Below, piece after piece: positions 1-7,346 of a stretch of DNA of 20,437 bases (position 1 is the first letter of the stretch; each line of letters opens with the position of its first letter). Under the pieces are notes generated by a model. That model did not search any database, had not been told where the DNA came from, and saw only the letters and a program-made list of their open reading frames with translations. The position numbers were made by a program, and so were the translations under genes. The stretch comes from an uncultured Dorea sp. (GTDB lineage: Bacteria > Bacillota_A > Clostridia > Lachnospirales > Lachnospiraceae): NCBI GenBank assembly GCA_910579015.1, contig CAJTRO010000059.1:1-20437 (forward strand), read 5' to 3'.

Positions 1-17
1 CAATATATCCTGCTTAT

Positions 18-398
18 TTACCGGAAACGAGAAATAGAGAAGCGGTCACAAAGCTTCTCTACTGTAGAAATGTGCAGAAAATACTCTGCCAAAGTACGAA
101 GAATGAAAAACAAACCATAACTGACGTAAGGGATTATAAAATCTGGAAGGACAGCATGGGTATGTCCACAAGTACAGATGAGACGCATGATACAGAGGCT
201 ATGACAAACTGACACACCATTTATAAAATCGACCAGTGAACGGTCATAATAAGCAAGAACCTGACAATCTCCTTTCGTTCCACAACAAGGACAAGTCTGT
301 AGTTCTGGACAGAATCCATCCATAAAGGAGTTGAAAAGAGACTTTGATGAACTTTTTATGCGAATCAACTTACAAAACAGAGTATTTTTTCTTATCAT
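18..398 (-). pseudogene. DUF6431-type transposase remnant (zinc-ribbon N-terminal part)
   Basis: The reading frame encodes a CPCC...C and CTC-H zinc-ribbon pattern, followed by a conserved block resembling 'HAVLPDFIIPYVSYGLFF' and 'LAEYF', which I recognise from DUF6431 proteins that accompany or form IS-type transposases in Clostridia. The frame is open further upstream to about 590 but that part runs through CRISPR repeats, so I chose the ATG at 398; no clear ribosome binding site precedes it. The frame stops at 18, just after 'DRFSIS', where the family normally continues into a helix-turn-helix segment. Another frame stays open past the window edge, which would fit a frameshift. It is therefore probably a decayed or frameshifted element lying at the leader-distal end of the CRISPR array. 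Family assignment is from memory of the motif pattern; the pseudogene call is moderate because the rest lies outside the window. Confidence 0.55.
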
Positions 399-529
399 AA
401 TATATGTCGGTAATACCAGCGCCTTAGAGTGAATTAAACTCCTTTTGGCAACCACATTTGTGTGTAAAAAACTTTTAGAGATATTGTCCTTTTCTCTCCT
501 AAATGTCGCGTCAAAGATGAGAATGAAGA

Positions 530-565
530 GTATAAATGCCCTCATCAAGCTTCTTTCATTTCTAC
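530..565 (-). repeat. CRISPR repeat 3 (degenerate terminal repeat)
   Basis: Only the outer GTAGAAATG end and scattered central bases match repeat 1. The stem is broken and the handle is altered. Its place at the leader-distal end fits a terminal repeat, which is commonly degenerate. Confidence 0.75.
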
Positions 566-599
566 TTTTTAGATTACGATTGTAGATCAAGATTTATGT

Positions 600-635
600 G
601 TGTCAATGCCTTCTTCGGGCTTCTTTTATTTCTAC
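600..635 (-). repeat. CRISPR repeat 2 (one-base deletion)
   Basis: Compared with repeat 1 this copy lacks one C of the stem and has two C-to-T changes (plus-strand reading) in the segment before ATTTCTAC. The hairpin is reduced to about 3 bp, so Cas6 processing at this copy may be impaired. The handle sequence is intact. Confidence 0.85.
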
Positions 636-670
636 GATAGCAGATGAAAATGTGGAGATTGTAGAATCAA

Positions 671-707
671 GTGTCAATGCCCTTCTTCGGGCTTCTCTCA
701 TTTCTAC
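671..707 (-). repeat. CRISPR repeat 1 (leader-proximal, intact)
   Basis: This is the 37-nt reference copy. On the minus strand it carries the 4-bp stem GCCC/GGGC with loop GAAGAA and ends in ATTGACAC. It directly abuts the presumed leader at 708. Confidence 0.88.
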
Positions 708-1167
708 AGTCCCCTCTGGAAACCCCCTATTTATAAGGCTTCCCGACCTCATTTTCGCAAGTAATTCACAGAATATTCTGATAATTTACTTTTTTTCGCC
801 CATTTTTTGGCTCGTTCCTTTCATGCATAAAAACCTTCTTCCTTCCAATAAACCATTCACTTCATAAATATACACTCCCTAACCCATATCACAACCTTCT
901 CCATCCACATCCATTTCCCTAAACCATATCTGAAAATTCATTCCCGCCGTCTGCACCTCCCACTTCACAATATATTTGGATCAAATTCATTCAATTTGGC
1001 ATACTACATCTCCTTCATCCGATCCAATCTCCCACAAAGCGGAAATCGCAACCGACAGGAAGCTATTTTCAGACACATTCCAAATCATCCTGCACAAAAC
1101 TATACAGCCATTTCATAACAGTTCCTTACCCTGCCAGCTTATCCCCCAACAAATAAACTTATCTCAA
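708..1167 (-). promoter_or_regulatory. CRISPR leader and 460-bp gene-free stretch after the cas operon
   Basis: No convincing gene lies between the end of the last cas gene and the first CRISPR repeat. The minus strand is purine-rich. Near the array there is an A/G-rich segment with a weak promoter-like pair, TTGCGA at 760-755 and TATAAA at 735-730 (spacer 19), followed by two G runs just before the first repeat. A perfect 12-bp palindrome, CAGAATATTCTG, lies at 769-780. Position next to the intact repeat makes this the leader. The promoter pair is not strong, and the array may also be reached by read-through from the cas operon. Short frames in the rest of the stretch look like noise. Confidence 0.6.
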
Positions 1168-3285
1168 TCACTCCAGTTTAATCCCTTTCAATAACTCCCC
1201 AAAAGATGTTCCTATAGAATTCTCAGATTTTTTCCGATTCTTTCCATAATTCTTTCCATGATCTTTCCCTTTGTTGTTTTTTTCACAGGTTTTCTGGGAA
1301 TCATCTCTCTTCTGCTTATAATGCCGCTCGGTATCCCCCCGCACGACCTCACCCACCTCAGGAAGTGGGATCTTATTGCTCACACGCCCCTGATAATCAC
1401 TCAATTTCATATACTGCGTCCTTTTCCTGTCAGGAATCTTATCTACCGCTTTCATAAGGAAAAACTCTTCTAATCTTTTCTCATCCAAAATTCCTTTTCC
1501 AAGGAACTTTATTACTCCTTCTTTAGCCAGATTGATATAATAATCTTTTTTATCCATTTTTGGCACATATGGATCCATACAAAAATCATAACTATTATAC
1601 AAAGCTTCCTGATTCAGTACCTTCAATCCTGTCAAATGAATCTTCACTCTTCCATATCCATAAGGTTTTCCCTTTCCGATATTCTGCTGGCTGTTCTCTT
1701 CCAGAATAAGTCCCCAGAGAACCATCCCCAGTTCTTCTTCCGTCAGATTATGAAAACGGATTTCTCCTTTGAATGTTGTTCCCACACTGTAAGGCTTGAA
1801 AGATGTTACGACACCTTGATTTTTGCCGATTTCACATCTTTCTGTCTTCTCCTTCAGCCAGTACTGCTTGATTCCCCGTAATTCAAACATATCATTGTAA
1901 GTAACCGGACAATCATTCATTCCTTTCAAATAATCCAGATAACTTGTAGGTTTCGGTCCGCTCAATATCAAAGAAACTTCTCCAAGTACTTTTCCACTTT
2001 CCGCATTCAGTTTTGCATCCATGAATGAAAGTCTGGACTTATAGCTTTCTTTCTCTCTTACATAACCAAACAGCGACTGACTGTAGTCTATCCCTTCCTC
2101 CTTCTGCTCTGCCGGAATCCCTTCATATATATCCTTATCATAGAACAGGCGGAGTCTCGGTGTAAATCCAAAATATATCCTCCCTTTTTTATCGACTTTC
2201 TCTTTATTTCCTACGTCTTTATTTCCATTATCTCTCTTTTCTTCCTCGTCTCTGTCATCTCTAGTATCAATATAGAATACCGGTTTAATCTCCCCGTCCT
2301 CCGGCAGACGAAAGAACTTCTTATCTATGGTTTCTATCTGATTTATCTTTCCTTCATAATCTCTCTTATAGCTGTCTATATCTTCCCTGGGAATCTTGAT
2401 TATCTCTCCCCCTTCATCCATTTCTGGAATGATATAGACTGCTTTCTTTTCATTCATAGGCCCTGATGAAAGAAGATATCCATTCCGCAGACCTGCTTCA
2501 CCTCCCACCCCCGGCGCCGTGATTCCTGTTATCTGATAGCTGCCTCTCAGATAATATCCTATTTTACTTATGTATGGCCGATATTTCTCATTCTTCGTTC
2601 CTTTATAATGTAAACTTCCTCCACGCATCTCTGAGTTAAACGGTGCGTCTTCATGTTGTAACTCTATCTGTTTCAAAAACTCAAATCCACGAAATTCATC
2701 CTCGATGATTTTCCTCTCGCTTACCACATAATAATTCATCTTCCCTCTGTCTTTATCAACCGTATCTACCACGGTTGGAATAATCGTATAGCTTCCTTCT
2801 TTATTACAGATGTATCCCGCTCTCACATTCTTAAGTACAGAGATTCTTATCTTCTCATCCCCCTTTCCATTTATTTCCAGAAATCCGCTTCCCAGAAGAT
2901 TATCATATGTTTTTTTTCTTGAATTGTTCTTTTTGTTTCCGGCAACATCTCGATACATAAGGCTTCCATTCTGAATATCATCTATTACAGACGAAGAGCT
3001 TAATATCTGCACATTACTTCGCACCAGTCCCCGGACGGTACTGCCAGGTATCACCTCATCTCCATAACAATTTTTATAGAATTCCTCTACCCTAGATTTC
3101 TCCTTCTTCCCGGCTGATACAAAGATCGGCGTCACCGCCTCTATCTCATACTCAATCTTTCCAGATTTCAGAGCCGTATCAATCACATTATGAACTTGAA
3201 GCTTCTCTTTATCTACACGGTTCACGTTCTTATTGATTCCGATAAAATTATAAGGCGCTCCTACATAACCATTATACTCTGCCAT
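1168..3285 (-). CDS. Type III-D Cas7-like RAMP protein, TIGR03986 type (Cas7 with large insertions)
   Basis: A 705-residue RAMP protein that would form part of the backbone of the type III-D crRNP. The N-terminus has the 'APYNFIGI' signature (residues 10-17) that I associate with TIGR03986 proteins, then 'YEIEAVTPIFVSAGK' and the RAMP loop 'IPGSTVRGLVRS' at about 79-90. The length, far above a normal Cas7 of about 200-250 residues, implies large insertions, as in the Cas7-insertion subunit of III-D variants. At the position where Csm3 has its target-cleaving aspartate there is no obvious Asp. A Lys/Asn/Gly-rich tail of roughly residues 650-690 precedes a short C-terminal helix. The ATG at 3285 has AGGAGG about 7 nt upstream and overlaps the end of the csx19-like gene by 14 nt, implying translational coupling. 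It is the last gene of the operon, upstream of the CRISPR leader. Confidence 0.82.
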   Translation of the reverse strand: MAEYNGYVGAPYNFIGINKNVNRVDKEKLQVHNVIDTALKSGKIEYEIEAVTPIFVSAGKKEKSRVEEFYKNCYGDEVIPGSTVRGLVRSNVQILSSSSVIDDIQNGSLMYRDVAGNKKNNSRKKTYDNLLGSGFLEINGKGDEKIRISVLKNVRAGYICNKEGSYTIIPTVVDTVDKDRGKMNYYVVSERKIIEDEFRGFEFLKQIELQHEDAPFNSEMRGGSLHYKGTKNEKYRPYISKIGYYLRGSYQITGITAPGVGGEAGLRNGYLLSSGPMNEKKAVYIIPEMDEGGEIIKIPREDIDSYKRDYEGKINQIETIDKKFFRLPEDGEIKPVFYIDTRDDRDEEEKRDNGNKDVGNKEKVDKKGRIYFGFTPRLRLFYDKDIYEGIPAEQKEEGIDYSQSLFGYVREKESYKSRLSFMDAKLNAESGKVLGEVSLILSGPKPTSYLDYLKGMNDCPVTYNDMFELRGIKQYWLKEKTERCEIGKNQGVVTSFKPYSVGTTFKGEIRFHNLTEEELGMVLWGLILEENSQQNIGKGKPYGYGRVKIHLTGLKVLNQEALYNSYDFCMDPYVPKMDKKDYYINLAKEGVIKFLGKGILDEKRLEEFFLMKAVDKIPDRKRTQYMKLSDYQGRVSNKIPLPEVGEVVRGDTERHYKQKRDDSQKTCEKNNKGKDHGKNYGKNRKKSENSIGTSFGELLKGIKLE

Positions 3286-3730
3286 ACTCTTCCTCCTCTG
3301 TTACTGCAAAAGGTCTCGTATATACTATTTCTGCCTGTCCATCTTCATCTTCTGTCAGATATTCCTTTATCTTGAGTATCTTTCCATTTCTCATCCGATA
3401 CGATTTCACAAGATAATCTCCTCCGTCTCCTTTCTCAAAAATCCGAATTGCTCTTAGTTCACCGGAAGAATCCAATTCATGTCCGAACACGTGTATCTCC
3501 TCCGTCTCGTCAAATGCTCTCAACTCTACAAGTTCATCCCACTGGATCTGTACATCCATTGGAGGGCCATATTGTAGATCACTAATCATATGGACGATAA
3601 TATAGTCATACCGGGCAATCATCTCTTTTACTTCCACTAATTCCAATTTTTCCATATACAGCTTATCTGTGATTTTTGCCATTCCTGGTTCTGCTTCCAT
3701 CTCTTTTATCTGTCCTTCCATCTGCCTCAT
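3272..3730 (-). CDS. csx19: Csx19-like protein (TIGR03984 type) of type III-D systems
   Basis: A 152-residue soluble protein placed between two Cas7-type genes, exactly where III-D operons carry csx19. The segment 'ELRAFDETEEIHVFG' followed by a beta-rich region with 'YLTEDEDGQAEIVYTRPF' resembles the TIGR03984/Csx19 pattern, an 'R-x-F-D/G-x-x-x-E-L-x-L-W'-like block and then 'YL-x-x-DEDG-x-A'. Csx19 is a small structural subunit of the III-D complex. The N-terminal 30 residues are charged and helical. The start at 3730 lies 7 nt after the stop of the double-Cas7 gene, with GGATAAGG upstream; a later Met is possible. Identification rests on short motifs plus strong context. Confidence 0.7.
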   Translation of the reverse strand: MRQMEGQIKEMEAEPGMAKITDKLYMEKLELVEVKEMIARYDYIIVHMISDLQYGPPMDVQIQWDELVELRAFDETEEIHVFGHELDSSGELRAIRIFEKGDGGDYLVKSYRMRNGKILKIKEYLTEDEDGQAEIVYTRPFAVTEEEEYGRV

Positions 3731-3737
3731 ATCCGCC

Positions 3738-5174
3738 TTATCCTTCTTTATACAACCGTAGAGATTGTAAATACTGATTCATCTGCTCCTGCCCGCTTAG
3801 TATCTTCTTCGTCTTACAATCTATTTCCAGTAATTTCCTCTTCCCGCAGCTTACAACAAGTAAATCTCCATCAAAATACCCTCTTCCGATACTGCTGCCA
3901 CTTCCTAATGGAAGAATCCCCATGGCAATATCCCTCAATGCCATCAAGATCAATCCACAAGCCCATTCAGAATCCTTCTTTATATCTACCCCTATCGTGA
4001 TGTCTCCATATGCAGGTTTCTCTGTAAAAAGCCCGCCGTACATTACGCTTCCTGTAAACTTATCAATATGAAGCCTGTGTTGCAGACTCGCATTTTCATT
4101 TTCCTTCGATTCTCCGATCACAGAATCATAGAATCTCAGCTTTCCGGTCTTCCCGCCGTCTTCATCCGCCTTTTTCCCGAAAAGTTCCGTCACGCATTCC
4201 TTCCCAATATCCATATATATTGCAATCTTCTCAACATGGCTCCGTATAACACCCTTTATAGAACTTGCCGGTAAAAGATATTCCTTCCGGTGATTTCTTA
4301 TATTCACTGACGCCGGTTTATCCTTTCCATATTCTGTTACGGCAATTGCCTTGACCAGAATACTGCCCTTTGTCCTTCCAGACAGCTCAATATGAATCCA
4401 CTTGCTGTCTGATTCATCCGTATTCGTAATCTCCTCTACAATATCCGTCGTCTTTTTATTCTCATCCGCCCAACATCTTCTGTCCTCTCTGTCGCACAGA
4501 TCATAGACCGCCTTTTCCACTGCAAGCAGTTCCACATACCCGCAGCCATTACTTTTCTGTCCGCCAAGCTGTATTTCACCTCTGTGCAGAGCCTTCAATC
4601 CGCTTTCCAACGCATATTCCAGATTCTCATCCTTTTCATATAGATAGATGGAGAAGGAAAACTGTGAGCCCAAAGCCACTGATTCTATTTCAAATTTCTG
4701 CCCGCTGCACCGTTCGCTTCCCTTTATCTTTAAGAACTGTCCTGTCCCTGTCCTTGGATCGATCTTAAGCCTGGGACGAATCTCTGTACGTATCTGTTTC
4801 CCGGCAGATTGCGGCCTGTCGGTCAGACATCTGTCCGATAGAAGATTTTTTGAATATTCTGGTTCCAGAAAAAAGCCATCTGTAAAATATACGCGGCTGC
4901 CGCCTTCCGCATCTTTTTCTTCTGCATCATCTGTCTCCCGGCACGAGAATCCAAATAATTTTTTCTGCATTACCTCATCCTCCGAATAGAATTCTCGTAA
5001 CGCCCCTGCAATCCCCGTTGCCTGCACAAATGGTACATCCTTCACCGGATGGATCAGTACCTCTCCATTACTTCCATTTCCGGATCCTATATGCAGAGGC
5101 GTCCTGCATTCCGCCGTAATCTTATATTTTGCCACCTTATTGTAGACACACATCTGGTCAAAATCAATCTTCAT
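3738..5174 (-). CDS. Double Cas7 RAMP protein (Csm3-like fusion, Cas7-2x type)
   Basis: A 478-residue fusion of two Cas7/Csm3-like RAMP domains that would supply two consecutive backbone subunits. Domain 1 (about residues 10-225) has 'PLHIGSGNGSNG', the loop 'FVQATGIAGALR', and a glycine-rich strand turn 'GGQKSNGCGYVEL'. Domain 2 (about 260-460) has 'LLPASSIKGVIRS', 'LHIDKFTGSVMYGGLF' and 'LPLGSGSSIGRGYFDGDL'. Where Csm3 has its catalytic Asp upstream of the PGSSxKG loop, domain 1 appears to have His (in 'LIHPVKD') and domain 2 Asn (in 'NIRNHRKE'), so slicing by these domains is doubtful. I chose the ATG at 5174, preceded by AGGAAGG, over an in-frame ATG at 5198 with a poorer site. It overlaps the csx10 end by 11 nt. 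Confidence 0.85.
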   Translation of the reverse strand: MKIDFDQMCVYNKVAKYKITAECRTPLHIGSGNGSNGEVLIHPVKDVPFVQATGIAGALREFYSEDEVMQKKLFGFSCRETDDAEEKDAEGGSRVYFTDGFFLEPEYSKNLLSDRCLTDRPQSAGKQIRTEIRPRLKIDPRTGTGQFLKIKGSERCSGQKFEIESVALGSQFSFSIYLYEKDENLEYALESGLKALHRGEIQLGGQKSNGCGYVELLAVEKAVYDLCDREDRRCWADENKKTTDIVEEITNTDESDSKWIHIELSGRTKGSILVKAIAVTEYGKDKPASVNIRNHRKEYLLPASSIKGVIRSHVEKIAIYMDIGKECVTELFGKKADEDGGKTGKLRFYDSVIGESKENENASLQHRLHIDKFTGSVMYGGLFTEKPAYGDITIGVDIKKDSEWACGLILMALRDIAMGILPLGSGSSIGRGYFDGDLLVVSCGKRKLLEIDCKTKKILSGQEQMNQYLQSLRLYKEG

Positions 5175-6741
5175 ACGCTCCCGCCTTCCTGTTCGCATAC
5201 CTGATCTGTTCTATCATCAACCTTAATTTATAACTGATCAGCTCTTCCTCATCTAAAACCTCTGATACGGGCATACCCAATATCTTCTGATCCTTCTGAT
5301 ACAGTTCAATCCTCTCCAACAGATCTTCCTTTAACATAGATCTGACATAATCATACAATACATCCTGCCGCGGCTTCCCGTCTTGCCGTTTATTTCTTTC
5401 ATCCTTCTCCTGAGAATGACTTACAAATTCCATCAGCCTTTCCTGTGCCTCTTTCGGTGAATAGCGCAGCTCCATGCAAATAGACAACACAATTCCAAGT
5501 TTGCTGTTAGATATTCCCGGCAGTCTGAGCGGCTGTTTTACCAGGTATCTTTCCATTGCCCTCTCCATACGATACCTCATAAGCCCTCTTGCCGCAATCT
5601 TCATATCCATTTCCATATCAGCTTTATGACTGCATAATACACTGCCTTTTTCCTCTTTCGCCACATAGCTGTCTGGTATACTCTCGGTATAATCCGCGTT
5701 TTCTTTCTTATCTATCGCTATCTTATATCTTAACTGATCATACATATCCAGAAACAATACCTGACCAAATCCTTCATTTCTGCGAATACCTATTCCCTGT
5801 TCCTCCAATTTCGTAAAATTCTCTTTATCGACCATGCTGCCGTCTTTCGTCTCAATACAAAATACACTTCCAGCCTCATACATCATTGAAGATGGTATCG
5901 CTCCATCCCATGAACGATTATATCCGTGAACCTCCACAACCGACGATGCACACCTGTTAAGACGCAGTGAACTGCACAAAAGCCGCTTCGCCAGAACATC
6001 CAGATCCAGACCAGCCAATTCTCCATATTCATTCCTCATGGACATATTAGACAACAGAACCATATAGAACCGGCTTCTTTCTTTGCTCTTCCTCAGATCG
6101 TCATAAGGTATACCCCTTTTTACTTCTACTCTGACACACTGGCATTTTCCATATCCTGAATACCGGCTGTTCCCAATATAAAAGCAATCTTCAAATACCT
6201 TCCGGACAGCCATGATCGTCCCTTCCTCTATGCCGTCATCAAAAGTAATATACCCTTCGAAGTTCTGTCCTTTCTGAATATACTGGCTGCGAAATACTGT
6301 CTTTTTACCTTCCCGTCCCCGGTTGATATTCAGATTCTCTCCCATAGCAACACTGCCATATACTAGATTCTCCCCATCAAGATAACAATACCGTCCAAGC
6401 GAAGCCCTTTTCTTCCCCTGTTCGATATCCTTGACAAGCACATTTTCAATCTCTTTCTTTCCCTTGCATACTGATTTATCCTCATAAAATCCTTTTAAAG
6501 ACGGAATCATCCTTTTACCGTTCATTTTCAGATAAGCATTCATAAAATGAACTTTATCCGAAAACAAAACCCTCTTCATACTCTCAAACCGCTCATCCTT
6601 GCACAGAGAGTTGATTACCAGTCCTCTTATGGTACTGCCCGGTATATAACACAGCGTATCCGTCTGTCCCTGCTGGCTGGTATCGTCGTTGGCAATCCTG
6701 AGCGGGCTGACATTTTGAATCTCCAAATCCAGATATCTCAT
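5164..6741 (-). CDS. csx10: Csx10-type Cas5 protein with helical C-terminal extension
   Basis: A 525-residue protein with two RAMP-like halves. The first has 'YIPGSTIRGLV' at 32-42 and 'YIGNSRYSGYGKCQ' at 188-201. The second has 'MMYEAGSVFCIET' at 286-298 and 'GIGIRRNEGFGQVLFLD' at 316-332. The aGSv...GIG-rr-eGfG pattern is what I know from Csx10, the Cas5-group subunit that caps the 5' handle in III-D complexes. Residues 375-520 are strongly helical and could act as a Cas11-like small subunit, since no separate small subunit gene is present; this is inference. The start is fixed by an ATGA overlap with the upstream cas7 stop and by GGGGAGG upstream. A longer in-frame start at 6807 lies deep inside cas7 and is unlikely. 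Confidence 0.8.
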   Translation of the reverse strand: MRYLDLEIQNVSPLRIANDDTSQQGQTDTLCYIPGSTIRGLVINSLCKDERFESMKRVLFSDKVHFMNAYLKMNGKRMIPSLKGFYEDKSVCKGKKEIENVLVKDIEQGKKRASLGRYCYLDGENLVYGSVAMGENLNINRGREGKKTVFRSQYIQKGQNFEGYITFDDGIEEGTIMAVRKVFEDCFYIGNSRYSGYGKCQCVRVEVKRGIPYDDLRKSKERSRFYMVLLSNMSMRNEYGELAGLDLDVLAKRLLCSSLRLNRCASSVVEVHGYNRSWDGAIPSSMMYEAGSVFCIETKDGSMVDKENFTKLEEQGIGIRRNEGFGQVLFLDMYDQLRYKIAIDKKENADYTESIPDSYVAKEEKGSVLCSHKADMEMDMKIAARGLMRYRMERAMERYLVKQPLRLPGISNSKLGIVLSICMELRYSPKEAQERLMEFVSHSQEKDERNKRQDGKPRQDVLYDYVRSMLKEDLLERIELYQKDQKILGMPVSEVLDEEELISYKLRLMIEQIRYANRKAGAYED

Positions 6742-7316
6742 GATCTGATTTCCTCCCCTCTGACACGTACTTTCCCGAATCCACGGCTTCTCATACTCCC
6801 TGCCCATTTGATGAGCCTCAACACCTCTTGCACTATTTCTACATCATCTTTGGCACATGTACAGGTTCCATAGAAATTCAATCCTTTTTTGATACACCTT
6901 GCCGTTCGGAGCGATTCACCCTTTGCGATTCCATCTTCAAGCTCCGTAAATGTACGCAGATAAGTTAACATCTCTATAATTTCCTGACTGGTAATCCCTT
7001 CTTCACGCTCTATCCTTTCAATTACATCCGGATGCATCGTCAGATCTGAAAATACCAGTTTACGACTTGATGTATCATCTGCCCCGCTCTCTCCCATCAG
7101 ATTCCTGACCATATCAATTGCCTCTTCCTCCGGCATTTTCATCCATGAAAGAAGATTGATAAGCTCTTCTCTAAATATTCCTTTCAATGTGCTTCCTTTC
7201 AAGAATGGGAATCCCTGTAAATCTGTCTGTATACAGATATCTTCTCCTCCCGGCATACTCATTCCATTTCCAAATATGGTATCCGATTCCAACTGCATAT
7301 GCACCAATAATTGCAT
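6738..7316 (-). CDS. Single-domain Cas7/Csm3-like RAMP protein
   Basis: A 192-residue RAMP protein of normal Cas7 size. It has the N-terminal beta strand, 'TDLQGFPFLKGSTLKGIFRE' at 31-50, a helical insert with 'GESGADDTSSRKLVFSDL', and the C-terminal glycine loop 'GSMRSRGFGKVRVRG'. Csm3-type proteins cut target RNA with an Asp a few residues before the PGSSLKG loop; Asp32 is at or one residue from that place, so this may be the active slicer of the complex. It begins with AAGGAGG about 8 nt before the ATG, 30 nt after the cas10 stop, and couples to csx10 by ATGA. In III-D variants with a Cas7-Cas5-Cas11 fusion this domain is the N-terminal part of that fusion; here it is a separate gene. Confidence 0.85.
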   Translation of the reverse strand: MQLLVHMQLESDTIFGNGMSMPGGEDICIQTDLQGFPFLKGSTLKGIFREELINLLSWMKMPEEEAIDMVRNLMGESGADDTSSRKLVFSDLTMHPDVIERIEREEGITSQEIIEMLTYLRTFTELEDGIAKGESLRTARCIKKGLNFYGTCTCAKDDVEIVQEVLRLIKWAGSMRSRGFGKVRVRGEEIRS

Positions 7317-7346
7317 ACTTTTCCTCCTTCGTATCTGTCTTGCCGC

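Larger units (their letters stand above)
530..707 (-). CRISPR. Short CRISPR array, three repeats and two spacers, decaying at the left end
   Basis: Three related 36-37 nt units occur at 530-565, 600-635 and 671-707, separated by unlike segments of 34 nt (566-599) and 35 nt (636-670). Period and spacer size are those of a CRISPR array. Read on the minus strand each unit runs from GTAGAAATGAGAG through a GCCC-GAAGAA-GGGC hairpin to ATTGACAC. The last eight bases resemble the ATTGAAAC/G 5' handle of many type I-B/III crRNAs, which sets the direction as right to left, the same as the cas operon. The rightmost repeat is intact and the leftmost has lost most of the stem, the usual pattern for leader-proximal versus terminal repeats. 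Confidence 0.88.

Noticed and set aside
598..867. An 89-codon plus-strand frame and the first 64 codons of the minus-strand frame ending at 18
   Set aside because: They run through CRISPR repeats and spacers and the leader; repeated peptide segments come from the repeats, not from a protein.
1083..1130. A tiny minus-strand frame of about 15 codons after the last cas gene with AAGGA upstream
   Set aside because: Too short to judge; no hydrophobic or conserved pattern, likely chance.
976..1194. A 72-codon plus-strand frame in the leader region
   Set aside because: No ribosome binding site, no recognisable motif, and low-complexity composition; opposite to the transcription of the locus.
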